A stretch of DNA of 64,000 nt from Streptomyces sp. Act143 (GCF_003143935.1 NZ_QFRX01000001.1:6470303-6534302); one strand, 5' to 3'; positions 15,898 to 23,758 are shown, counted from the first letter of the stretch. Notes: a model not told the origin generated them from the sequence alone. Numbers and translations are program-made.

Positions 15898-17129
15898 CGA
15901 GCGCCGACGTCAAGACCTTCGGCCAGAGAGTCAAGGAGCTGCGACGCGAGGCGGGCATGTCGCAGAGCGACCTTGCCGCCGCTATGGGGCGCTCGGAGAG
16001 TTGGGTGTCGCAGGTTGAACGAGGCGTGCAGCCCGTCGAGCGGCTGTCAGTGCTTCAGGCCCTTGCCGACGCGCTCAAGGTGTCTGTACGAGAGGTGCGC
16101 CCCGAGGCCGCTCCTGAGGAGGAGGCCGAGCCTGAAGGGCAGTCGGCTAGCAACGACCTCGACGGGCTGCGGGTAGCCCTCACCGGGCACCCGGCACTCA
16201 GCAGCTTGTTCGATCAGCCGACAGCCGACCCCGTCCCGTCGCTTGCCGAGTTCCAGCGGAGCGTAGACGAAGCGTGGACACTGACTCACGCATCGAGCTA
16301 TGCAGCACTAAGCGATCACCTTGCCCGGCTGCTGCCGAGCATCGAGGCCGCCGTACGTCACGCACCAGCCGGTGACCGTGCGGAACTCCATGCTCTCCGC
16401 GCCAAGGCCTATCAGGCAGCAGCCTCAAGCTTCACGCGGCAGGACCAGGCGGATGCGGCTTGGGTCGCAGCGGACCGAGCACTACAGGCGGCCGAACTCG
16501 CCGGGAAGCCGCTGGAAGTGGTCGCAAGCCTCTTCCGCATGTCGCATGCGTTCATGCGGCAGCAGCACATGGAACAGGCCGAGCAAGCCGCGAGTTCGGC
16601 GGTTGCCGTCTTGGACCCGAGGGCAGCGGCCCCGGCATGCCCTCCGGAAGAACTGTCGCTCGTAGGCGCCATGAATCTTGTTCTGGCAGTGATCAACGCA
16701 CGCGAAGGCAACCGAGCGCGCACCCATGAACACATCGATCGGGCGCGCGAGATCGCGGCGCGACTGGGCGAGGACCGGAACGACTTTGACACGGAGTTCG
16801 GTCCGACGAACGTCGAGATCCATGCCATGAGCACAGCGGTTGAGTTGGGAGACGCGGGCCTTGCTCTGGAGGTAGCCCAGCGGGTTGACGCGTCGGGGCT
16901 TTCGCCTGAGCGGCAGGCACGTTTCCTGCTAGACGTGGCGCGAGCACACGCGCAGCGGCGACACGTCGGTGAGGCCACAGCCGCACTGCTGGAGGCCGAG
17001 GCTCTGACGCCTGAGCAAATCCACGATCACCACTTGGCCCGCGAGGTCATCCGTGACCTGATCCAGCTCTCAGGCTCTCGTGTCCCGGAGCCCCTGCGTG
17101 AATTGGCCGAACGGAGCGCAGTCGGCTAG
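15894..17129 (+). CDS. XRE-family transcriptional regulator with TPR-like C-terminal domain
   Basis: Regulator of 411 residues. An N-terminal lambda-repressor-type helix-turn-helix (FGQRVKELRREAGMSQSDLAAAMGRSESWVSQVERG, about 9-44) is followed by an acidic linker (EEEAEPEGQS). The rest is helical, with tetratricopeptide-like repeats from about residue 130. This architecture is frequent in Streptomyces and is expected to sense a peptide or protein partner. It starts with GTG overlapping the monooxygenase stop. By position it should control the divergent transfer operon through the palindrome at 15485-15505, taking the place of KorSA/Pra of pSAM2. Confidence 0.88.
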   Translation: MTSADVKTFGQRVKELRREAGMSQSDLAAAMGRSESWVSQVERGVQPVERLSVLQALADALKVSVREVRPEAAPEEEAEPEGQSASNDLDGLRVALTGHPALSSLFDQPTADPVPSLAEFQRSVDEAWTLTHASSYAALSDHLARLLPSIEAAVRHAPAGDRAELHALRAKAYQAAASSFTRQDQADAAWVAADRALQAAELAGKPLEVVASLFRMSHAFMRQQHMEQAEQAASSAVAVLDPRAAAPACPPEELSLVGAMNLVLAVINAREGNRARTHEHIDRAREIAARLGEDRNDFDTEFGPTNVEIHAMSTAVELGDAGLALEVAQRVDASGLSPERQARFLLDVARAHAQRRHVGEATAALLEAEALTPEQIHDHHLAREVIRDLIQLSGSRVPEPLRELAERSAVG

Positions 17130-17163
17130 TTGATGTTGTTACAGGTTTCTCTACCTCATCAAG

Positions 17164-17182
17164 CCCCGCCGTTCCGGCGGGG
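17164..17182 (+). terminator. Hairpin after the XRE regulator gene
   Basis: CCCCGCC-GTTCC-GGCGGGG, a perfect 7-bp GC stem with a 5-base loop, 34 bases after the stop of the XRE gene. No U-tract follows, so it is only a probable terminator. Confidence 0.5.
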
Positions 17183-17197
17183 AGGGGCGATCCCTGG

Positions 17198-17766
17198 GAC
17201 CACGGCCCGCATGATCCAACGAAGCCCAAGCCGTCGCGCACCTTGGAATAACAGGACTCGACAGCTCACGCCGGGAGCCTCAGACCTCCCACGCTTCACG
17301 AACCCCCAGGGCTTGTAGCCTCCATCCCCGGCGATCACTGGCCTACGGCGTCGTGGTCCTTTGGTCGGGGGGCTCTTGCCTTCGGCATCCGGTCGCGCTG
17401 GCCCTACCGGCTTCCGGTCGTCGCTGCGTAGATCACACCCCACCGGCCCGCACTGCGGGCCGCCGCGGGCTCGGGGCTCGGGGCTTCGCTCCTGCCTTCG
17501 GCCCGCGCCGCCCCGGCCCCGGCCCCGCGGCCCCATAGTTGCCACGGGGTGATCACGCTTCACGCTCTGATCCCGCCTATGGGCCGATGCACCGGACCGA
17601 TCCTGATTCCCCTCCCCGGACCACATCACCAGGCCCGATCCTGGGGGAAGACGGCATGGCCCACAGGCCCGCACGCCAGGTGCGGCCACGGACCCAACAG
17701 ACGCTTTGTGCTCCACAAGCAGGTGCGCGACGGCTTGGGCTTCGTTGGATCATGCGGGCCGTGGTC
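17198..17766. repeat. 46-bp perfect inverted repeat with 477-bp spacer
   Basis: Bases 17198-17243 and 17721-17766 are exact reverse complements over 46 bases, both beginning GACCACGGCCCGCATGATCC on their outward strand. Identity ends sharply on both sides. Repeats this long and perfect are normally kept by function or are recent. Options are a giant stem in single-stranded replication or transfer intermediates, an invertible segment, or the scar of an insertion. Confidence 0.85.
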
Positions 17767-17787
17767 GGGGGGATCGTGGGGGCTGGG

Positions 17788-17959
17788 GTGATCGACTCCG
17801 CGACTTTAGCCAGCCACTTTGGGGGGAGCCTCGAAGATCATGGCCCCAACGTCGTGCTTTAACGGGCAGGTCCACAGACTGCCCGACGCGCCGGAAGCTT
17901 ACGGGGCCATGATCACTCCCCCCAAAGCAGCTCCCGGCCAAAGTCACTCCGTCGATCAC
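17788..17959. repeat. 172-base nested hairpin
   Basis: Four stem blocks pair in order: GTGATCGAC (17788-17796 with 17951-17959), GACTTTAGCC (17802-17811 with 17936-17945, one mismatch), CTTTGGGGGGAG (17817-17828 with 17916-17927) and GATCATGGCCCC (17836-17847 with 17903-17914). They are separated by short bulges and end in a 55-base loop. The nesting can form only if the DNA or RNA is single-stranded, which suits a single-strand origin of a rolling-circle element. Confidence 0.75.
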
Positions 17960-18060
17960 GTGAGTCGGCTTGCCGAGCAGCAGGCTCAGGAAGTGCCTGA
18001 GCAGATAACGTTTGCGGGAATCGACCGTGGTCGAACGCATCGGCGGTATAGAACCAGGTC

Positions 18061-18576
18061 ATGGAACCAACCGCCATCGGTGCCGCAGCCGCGCGGAGCA
18101 TAGGCAAGATCGGTTCAGCAGCGATCAGCCGCTACAAACCGGTCGGCGTTGCCCGCGTTGGTAGCCCGGAAGATCGAGCACAGGCATACAAGCGGATGTT
18201 GGATGCCGCCGCGCACCATCGTCTCGCTCAGTCCTACGTCGAGGTCGTGAAGGTCACGAAGGACGACAAGCACCCGCTCTTCATGGAGGCGGTGCGCGAC
18301 CTCCTGGCCTCAGGAGCTGAGCTGGCGTCTGCCATCTTGGGCGTGCAACTCTGCGCTCCTGCATATGTCATTGATGCAGCTCAGAAGGTCGCTGACACCG
18401 TCCAGGGCTCAGGACCTGATGGCGTGGAGCCCTATAAGGACGCGCAGGTCGCCTTCCTGAACGCTGCTCGGTACGACCTTGACTACAACCCCAAGCGTTG
18501 GCAGCTCTGGAAGCAACGGAAGACCCGCAAGTTCACCACGCAGCCGAGAGCGCTTGAGAGGGCGTCGGAGGGGTGA
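18061..18576 (+). CDS. Hypothetical AICE protein (171 aa)
   Basis: Not recognised. A weakly hydrophobic N-terminus (AIGAAAARSIGKIGSAAISRY) is followed by a mainly helical protein (EDRAQAYKRMLDAAAHHRLAQSYVEVV, GAELASAILGVQLC, YDLDYNPKRWQLWKQRKTRKF). It has no metal, nucleotide-binding or DNA-binding motif that I can see. It is the last element gene, 133 bases before the right att core and divergent from int, so it could be a cargo function. The coding call rests on length, absence of conflicting frames and normal third-position GC bias. Confidence 0.6.
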   Translation: MEPTAIGAAAARSIGKIGSAAISRYKPVGVARVGSPEDRAQAYKRMLDAAAHHRLAQSYVEVVKVTKDDKHPLFMEAVRDLLASGAELASAILGVQLCAPAYVIDAAQKVADTVQGSGPDGVEPYKDAQVAFLNAARYDLDYNPKRWQLWKQRKTRKFTTQPRALERASEG

Positions 18577-18641
18577 GAGCTCCGGCTGACCGGTGCCGAC
18601 GAGCTGACATCCTCGCTGACATCAACGCTGGCGGCCGTGGG

Positions 18642-18671
18642 CAGACAGTGACGGCCCGGTACGACTAAGGT
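18642..18671 (+). promoter_or_regulatory. Element-borne promoter now driving mtrA
   Basis: CAGACA, 18 bases, TAAGGT: the same candidate promoter as at 8523-8552, in a 92-base block (18636-18727) that differs from the left copy at 13 positions, all outside the 19-base core. It lies on the element side of the crossover core and so must have arrived with the AICE. The first 40 bases of the block differ at only one position, consistent with conserved promoter function. Confidence 0.6.
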
Positions 18672-18708
18672 CACAGGCCAGTGAGCCTGCTCACCTGTAC
18701 CTTCGCCA

Positions 18709-18727
18709 CCGTTATGAGAATGGGATG
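18709..18727 (+). repeat. Right attachment core of the AICE, ending at the mtrA ATG
   Basis: Second copy of CCGTTATGAGAATGGGATG. Its last three bases are the first possible start codon of mtrA (ATG 18725, directly followed by ATG 18728), so recombination rebuilds the coding sequence exactly. Confidence 0.8.
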
Positions 18728-19414
18728 ATGTCGTTTATGAAGGGACGAGTCCTTGTCGTCGACGACGACACCGCACTGGCCGAGATGCTCGGCATTGTGC
18801 TGCGTGGTGAAGGTTTTGAGCCGTCTTTCGTAGCCGACGGCGACAAGGCGCTGGCCGCGTTCCGGGAGAGCAAACCCGATCTGGTGCTGCTGGACCTGAT
18901 GCTGCCCGGACGGGACGGCATCGAGGTGTGCCGGCTGATCAGGGCCGAGTCGGGCGTGCCGATCGTGATGCTGACGGCCAAGAGCGACACCGTGGATGTG
19001 GTGGTCGGGCTGGAGTCCGGCGCCGACGACTACATCGTGAAGCCGTTCAAGCCGAAGGAGCTGGTCGCGCGGATCCGGGCGCGGCTGCGGAGGTCCGAGG
19101 AACCCGCTCCCGAGCAGCTCGCCATCGGTGACCTGGTCATCGATGTGGCCGGGCACTCCGTGAAGCGGGACGGGCAGTCGATCGCGCTGACGCCGCTGGA
19201 GTTCGACCTGCTGGTCGCGCTCGCGCGCAAGCCGTGGCAGGTGTTCACGCGTGAGGTGCTGCTGGAGCAGGTGTGGGGTTACCGGCACGCGGCCGACACC
19301 CGGCTCGTGAATGTTCACGTGCAGCGGCTGCGTTCCAAGGTCGAGAAGGACCCTGAGCGGCCCGAGATCGTGGTGACCGTCCGTGGTGTGGGATACAAGG
19401 CAGGACCCAGCTGA
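18725..19414 (+). CDS. mtrA: Two-component response regulator MtrA
   Basis: OmpR-family response regulator of 229 residues; in actinobacteria MtrA with sensor MtrB controls cell-wall and developmental genes and antibiotic production. The receiver domain has acidic pocket VVDDD (11-15), phospho-acceptor D57 (VLLDLMLPGRDG), T84 and K106 (YIVKPF). The winged-helix domain ends with DTRLVNVHVQRLRSKVEKDPERPEIVVTVRGVGYK. Two adjacent ATGs (18725 and 18728) are possible starts and no clear ribosome site precedes them. The coding part is intact, but its promoter and leader are supplied by the AICE. mtrB follows by 1 base. Confidence 0.97.
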   Translation: MMSFMKGRVLVVDDDTALAEMLGIVLRGEGFEPSFVADGDKALAAFRESKPDLVLLDLMLPGRDGIEVCRLIRAESGVPIVMLTAKSDTVDVVVGLESGADDYIVKPFKPKELVARIRARLRRSEEPAPEQLAIGDLVIDVAGHSVKRDGQSIALTPLEFDLLVALARKPWQVFTREVLLEQVWGYRHAADTRLVNVHVQRLRSKVEKDPERPEIVVTVRGVGYKAGPS

Positions 19415-19415
19415 C

Positions 19416-21671
19416 ATGTCCGGAGACAGTGCCGCTTCGTCGCCCGGGCGGACCGGGGCCAGTGCGGGGCGGCCTGTCGGGCGGAGGCCTGCGGGCTCCC
19501 GCTGGGGGCGTTTCTTCGAGGGCGGGCTGCTCCAGGGCGGTGTCCAGGGCAGTCCGGTCCTGCGGTTGTTCATGCGCTGGGTACGGCGGCCGCTGCTGCC
19601 GGTCATGCGGTTGTGGCGGCGCAACATCCAGCTCAAGGTCGTCGCCACGACCCTGTTGATGTCCCTCGGTGTCGTTCTGCTGCTCGGGTTCGTCGTGATC
19701 GGGCAGGTGCGCAACGGCCTGCTGGACGCCAAGGTGAAGGCTTCGCAGAGCCAGGCCACCGGCGGTTTCGCATCGGCTCGGCAGAAGGCCGACACGGCGC
19801 CGAGCGCGAACCAGGAGGACGGCGCGGGCGCGGACGGGCGTGGCAGCCAGAACGTCAGCTCGTGGATGGGCGACCTGGTGGAGTCGCTCTCCAGCGGCGG
19901 CCAGGGCGCCTTCGACGTCGTCACCCTGCCTGCCGCGGGCGACGACAGCGGCGGGCGCGGGCCGCGCGCCTCGGGCGGCGTGGACGCCACCGCGAGCGTC
20001 CCCGAGGACCTGCGGGAACGCGTCGACAACGACAGCAGCATGGCGGCCCAGAAGTACACCCGCATCCAGTACACCGACGGCCACGAGTCGCAGCCGGCGC
20101 TGATCATCGGCAAGCAGGTCAACGACCCGAACGACGACCCGTACCAGCTCTACTACCTCTTCCCGCTCACCCAGGAGGAGAAGTCGCTGAGCCTGGTCAA
20201 GGGGACGCTGGCGACCGCCGGGCTCTTCGTCGTCGTTCTCCTCGGGGCCATCGCCTGGCTCGTGGTGCGGCAGGTCGTCACGCCGGTGCGGATGGCGGCC
20301 GGGATCGCCGAGCGGCTCTCCGCCGGGCGTCTGCAGGAACGTATGAAGGTCACCGGTGAGGACGACATCGCCCGCCTGGGTGAGGCCTTCAACAAGATGG
20401 CGCAGAACCTTCAGCTGAAGATCCAGCAGCTGGAGGACCTGTCGCGGATGCAGCGGCGGTTCGTGTCCGATGTGTCGCACGAGCTGCGGACGCCGCTGAC
20501 GACCGTACGCATGGCCGCGGACGTCATCCATGACGCGCGCGAGGACTTCGACCCGGTGACCGCGCGGTCGGCGGAACTGCTCGCCGATCAGTTGGACCGG
20601 TTCGAGTCGCTGCTCGCCGACCTGCTGGAGATCAGCCGGTTCGACGCGGGCGCGGCGGCGCTGGAGGCGGAGCCGATCGATCTGCGGGAGGTCGTGCAGC
20701 GGGTCGTCAGCGGGGCGGCGCCGCTCGCGGAGCGCAAGGGCACGCGGATACAGGTGCTGGGCGACCAGCAGCCCGTTGTCGCCGAGGCCGACGCCCGGCG
20801 CGTGGAGCGGGTGCTGCGCAACCTGGTCGTCAACGCCGTCGAACACGGCGAGGGCAAGGACGTCGTCGTCAAGCTCGCGTCGGCGGGCGGGGCGGTCGCG
20901 GTCGCGGTGCGCGACTACGGCGTCGGGCTCAAGCCCGGCGAGGCCACGCGCGTGTTCAGCCGCTTCTGGCGGGCCGACCCGGCACGCGCGCGTACCACCG
21001 GCGGTACGGGTCTGGGGCTGTCCATCGCCCTGGAGGACGCGCGGCTGCACGGCGGCTGGCTGCAGGCCTGGGGTGAGCCGGGTGGCGGTTCGCAGTTCCG
21101 GCTGACGCTGCCGCGGACCGCGGACGAACCGCTCCGGGGCTCGCCGATACCGCTGGAGCCCAAGGACTCACGTCGTAACCGTGGACTTAATGACGCCGGA
21201 TTGCCGCGCGGGGCGGGCGACGGGGAGAAGCGCGCCACCGTACCGGTGCAGCCGGCGGGCGAACGGACGCCCGCGCGGGCGCCGCTCGCGCCCCGGCTGA
21301 ACGCCCAGCCCCCTACGGCCGACCCCACCGCGCTGCCGGGCAACGGCGCGCGCGTGGTGCCGCGGCCCGCCGGGGGCGCACGACCGGCGGACGACAGCGC
21401 GGGCGCCGCCGCGGGCGCGCCGGAGGCGGATGGGCGGCCGTCGGGTGGGCCTCAGGTGGATGCACCGCCGTCGGGTGGGGCGCAGGCGGATGCCGCATCG
21501 TCTGGCGGGGTGTCGTCGGGTGGGGCGCAGGGGGACGGCTCATCGGCTGATGGGGCATCGTCGGATGCGCCATCATCGGGCGCGTCATCGCCGGGTGCGT
21601 CGTCGTCGTGGGCCCGGAGCGTCGGGTCGGAGGATCGCAGCAAGCAAGGGGAGGGCAGCCGTGGGCGCTGA
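19416..21671 (+). CDS. mtrB: Sensor histidine kinase MtrB
   Basis: Membrane sensor kinase of 751 residues that phosphorylates MtrA. Transmembrane helix 1 is at about 75-97 (VVATTLLMSLGVVLLLGFVVI), an extracytoplasmic domain at about 98-262, and helix 2 at about 263-285. HAMP, the dimerisation histidine H355 (DVSHELRTPLTTVR) and the HATPase domain with NLVVNAVEHGEG and GTGLGLSIALEDARLHGGW follow. The last 130 residues form a low-complexity tail of repeated SGG/SSGG/GA blocks, encoded by imperfect short repeats. The ATG at 19416 is 1 base after the mtrA stop. The stop overlaps lpqB by 11 bases. Confidence 0.96.
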   Translation: MSGDSAASSPGRTGASAGRPVGRRPAGSRWGRFFEGGLLQGGVQGSPVLRLFMRWVRRPLLPVMRLWRRNIQLKVVATTLLMSLGVVLLLGFVVIGQVRNGLLDAKVKASQSQATGGFASARQKADTAPSANQEDGAGADGRGSQNVSSWMGDLVESLSSGGQGAFDVVTLPAAGDDSGGRGPRASGGVDATASVPEDLRERVDNDSSMAAQKYTRIQYTDGHESQPALIIGKQVNDPNDDPYQLYYLFPLTQEEKSLSLVKGTLATAGLFVVVLLGAIAWLVVRQVVTPVRMAAGIAERLSAGRLQERMKVTGEDDIARLGEAFNKMAQNLQLKIQQLEDLSRMQRRFVSDVSHELRTPLTTVRMAADVIHDAREDFDPVTARSAELLADQLDRFESLLADLLEISRFDAGAAALEAEPIDLREVVQRVVSGAAPLAERKGTRIQVLGDQQPVVAEADARRVERVLRNLVVNAVEHGEGKDVVVKLASAGGAVAVAVRDYGVGLKPGEATRVFSRFWRADPARARTTGGTGLGLSIALEDARLHGGWLQAWGEPGGGSQFRLTLPRTADEPLRGSPIPLEPKDSRRNRGLNDAGLPRGAGDGEKRATVPVQPAGERTPARAPLAPRLNAQPPTADPTALPGNGARVVPRPAGGARPADDSAGAAAGAPEADGRPSGGPQVDAPPSGGAQADAASSGGVSSGGAQGDGSSADGASSDAPSSGASSPGASSSWARSVGSEDRSKQGEGSRGR

Positions 21672-23511
21672 CCGTGTGGGGGGCGGCCGACGGCGGAAAG
21701 CGGTGCGCACGGTGGCGTACGCCGTCTGCGGCGCCGTAGTGCTCGCGGGGTGCGCCTCGATGCCGGACAGCGGGGATCTGCGCGACGTGGAGTCCACGCC
21801 CCGGCAGGACACACAGGTGCGGGTCTTCGCGCTGCCGCCCCGGGAGAACGCCGGTGCCAGGGAGATCGTCTACGGCTTTCTTGAGGCGCTGACCAGCGAC
21901 GATCCCCATTTCGAGACGGCGAAGAAGTATCTGACCAGCGACGCCGCGAAGGCGTGGCAGCCCGAGACGTCGCTCACGGTGCTGGAGGAGGGGCCGGGGG
22001 CGACCCCGGAGGGGGCGGTGAACGGCCAGGACACCCAGTCCGAGGCCTCGTTCCGGCTGTACGGCGAGAAGGTCGCCACCGTGGACGCGCAGCAGGCGTA
22101 CGCGCCCGCCGCCGGCGACTACGACAAGGTGCTGCACCTCACCCGCGAGAAGAAGAGCCACCAGTGGCGCATCGACGCGCCGCCATCGGGCGTCGTCATG
22201 GGCAAGTCGGACTTCCTGCGCAACTACACGTCGGTCAACAAGTACTACTTCGCGTCGAACACCCCGTCCGCCGCGGGCGGGCAGCCGGTCGCCGTGGCCG
22301 ACCCCGTGTACGTCCGCAAGAAGGTCGACCCGATGACGCAGACGGTACGGCTGCTGCTCGCGGGTCCGTCGCGCTGGCTGGACCAGGTCGTCAGGTCGAG
22401 CTTCCCCACGGGGACGCGGCTGAAGCTGGGCAAGGGCGTGACCTCGCTGACGCCCGACGAGCAGAACCGTCTGACGGTGCCGCTGAACGCCAAGGCGAAC
22501 CGGGTCGGCGTGGGCAGGTGCCAGGAGATGGCCGCGCAACTCCTGTTCACGCTCCGGGATCTCACCCCCACGGGCGTGGACGAGATCGCGCTCCAGGGCT
22601 CCGACGGCGCGCAACTGTGCACGGCTCAGGCGAGCGACGCCGAGAACGCCGTGGTGCACGGTGTGGGCAGGAACGAGTACCAGTACTTCCTCGACGGCAA
22701 GCACCGGCTCGTGCGGCTCGCTAGTGAGAGCACCGGCACGGACGACGTCGCGCCGGTTCCGGGCGCGCTGGGCGAGGGTGCCAAGGAACTGCGGTCGGCC
22801 GCGGTGTCCCGGGACGAGAGGATGGCGGCCGGGGTCACGCTCGACGGCAGTGAGCTGTACGTCGGGTCGCTGGTGTCGGGCGCCTCGCTCGGCGAGCCGG
22901 TCCTGCACAGTGACGGCAAGACTCAGAACGACCGCTTCACCGCGCCCAGTTGGGACGGGGACGGCAACCTGTGGGTGGCGGACCGCGATCTCGACCGGCC
23001 TCGGCTGCTGTTCCTGAAGGGCGGAGCGGGCGAGCCGATCGAGGTCTCGACTCCGGGGCTCGACGGGCGTGTTGACGCGGTGCGGTTGGCCGCCGACGGG
23101 GTGCGGATCGCGCTCATCGTGGAGAAGGGCGGCAAGAAGTCCCTCTGCATCGGGCGCGTCGAGCGGGATGACAAGGCGGACGAGGGGTCCGTCTCGGTTG
23201 TCGAACTGCGCTCGGTCACACCGCAGTTGGAAGAGGTCACCGCCATGTCCTGGGCGGGGGACAGCCGTCTGGTGCTGGTGGGACGTGAGCTCGGCGGGGT
23301 GCAGCAGATGGCGTACGTCGAGGTCGACGGCTCCACGCCGGTGGGGTCGGCGCCCGCGGCGCTCACGGGAGTGAAGGCCCTCGCCGCGGCCGAGGACGAG
23401 AAGTTGCCGCTGGTGGCTTACTCGGACGAGGACGGCATCGTCCGGCTCTCGGCGGGGTCGAAGTGGCAGCAGGTGGTCAAGGACGGGACGGCGCCTGTCT
23501 ATCCGGGGTAG
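21661..23511 (+). CDS. lpqB: Lipoprotein LpqB
   Basis: Secreted lipoprotein of 616 residues that in mycobacteria binds MtrB and tunes the MtrAB pathway. The signal peptide is VRTVAYAVCGAVVLAGC, with the lipobox LAGC giving a lipidated cysteine at residue 31. A GerMN domain spans roughly residues 200-320 (VDPMTQTVRLLLAGPSRWL and LLFTLRDLTPTGVDEI are typical), and a beta-propeller-like C-terminal half follows. It starts with GTG, preceded by AAGGGGAGGG, and overlaps mtrB by 11 bases. The mtrA-mtrB-lpqB order is universal in actinobacteria. Confidence 0.95.
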   Translation: MGADRVGGGRRRKAVRTVAYAVCGAVVLAGCASMPDSGDLRDVESTPRQDTQVRVFALPPRENAGAREIVYGFLEALTSDDPHFETAKKYLTSDAAKAWQPETSLTVLEEGPGATPEGAVNGQDTQSEASFRLYGEKVATVDAQQAYAPAAGDYDKVLHLTREKKSHQWRIDAPPSGVVMGKSDFLRNYTSVNKYYFASNTPSAAGGQPVAVADPVYVRKKVDPMTQTVRLLLAGPSRWLDQVVRSSFPTGTRLKLGKGVTSLTPDEQNRLTVPLNAKANRVGVGRCQEMAAQLLFTLRDLTPTGVDEIALQGSDGAQLCTAQASDAENAVVHGVGRNEYQYFLDGKHRLVRLASESTGTDDVAPVPGALGEGAKELRSAAVSRDERMAAGVTLDGSELYVGSLVSGASLGEPVLHSDGKTQNDRFTAPSWDGDGNLWVADRDLDRPRLLFLKGGAGEPIEVSTPGLDGRVDAVRLAADGVRIALIVEKGGKKSLCIGRVERDDKADEGSVSVVELRSVTPQLEEVTAMSWAGDSRLVLVGRELGGVQQMAYVEVDGSTPVGSAPAALTGVKALAAAEDEKLPLVAYSDEDGIVRLSAGSKWQQVVKDGTAPVYPG

Positions 23512-23695
23512 TCGGGGGCGCGCGTTCGGATGGTCATGTCGCCGTTCCGGGACGGCCCGGGGGGCTGGTCGCAGGTCGCAGGTCGCCGCGGACCGGGGGC
23601 GCCGGGGCGGTATGCGGGTCGGTGTTGCGGTGGCTGCGCGTGTTCTGAGGCGTGCGGTGGTTGGGGTCTGACCTGCTTGTGCTTGCCGCGGCGAG

Positions 23696-23718
23696 TTGTC
23701 CACAGCGAGTTATCCACA
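23696..23718 (+). promoter_or_regulatory. Two tandem DnaA boxes before comF
   Basis: TTGTCCACA (23696-23704), the preferred Streptomyces DnaA box, and TTATCCACA (23710-23718), the E. coli consensus, lie in the same orientation 14 bases apart. They are 41 bases before the comF-like start codon. Two consensus boxes so close are unlikely by chance in 70%-GC DNA. They could make comF expression respond to DnaA or act as a titration site. Confidence 0.65.
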
Positions 23719-23758
23719 GGGCTGGCCGGGGTGGGTGGGCCTTGGCACAGTGGTGGGC

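Larger units (their letters stand above)
17130..18060. other. 931-base structured non-coding region of the AICE (candidate sso/clt locus)
   Basis: No convincing gene: open frames here have no ribosome sites and read through repeats. The region holds a small GC hairpin after the XRE gene, a 46-bp perfect inverted repeat (17198-17243 with 17721-17766), GC-rich palindromes near 17450-17535 and a 172-base nested hairpin (17788-17959). Rolling-circle plasmids need a single-strand origin with extended secondary structure, and AICEs need a cis-acting transfer locus for TraSA. Both are missing elsewhere in the element, so one or both are probably here. That assignment is inference. Confidence 0.55.
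8590..18727. mobile_element. Actinomycete integrative and conjugative element (AICE) inserted at the mtrA start codon
   Basis: A 10.1-kb element bounded by 19-base direct repeats. It has every module of a pSAM2-like AICE: integrase, excisionase, HUH replication initiator, Spd-type spread proteins, FtsK/TraSA translocase, a divergent regulator and a large structured non-coding region. The flanks are continuous S. coelicolor-type chromosome (mtnA on the left, mtrA on the right). The modules read as one minus-strand operon from 15384 to 8689, while regulator, monooxygenase and an unknown gene run on the plus strand. All core genes look intact, so it may still excise and transfer. The target is unusual, because AICEs with tyrosine integrases mostly use tRNA genes. 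Confidence 0.92.

Noticed and set aside
17450..17535. Possible CRISPR or tRNA-like structure in the repeat-rich AICE region
   Set aside because: There are no evenly spaced identical repeats with unique spacers, and no cloverleaf could be drawn. Palindromes are simple GC stems.
17159..17716. 185-codon minus-strand frame in the AICE non-coding region
   Set aside because: It runs through the 46-bp inverted repeat and GC palindromes, lacks a ribosome site and gives a low-complexity product; structure explains the region better.
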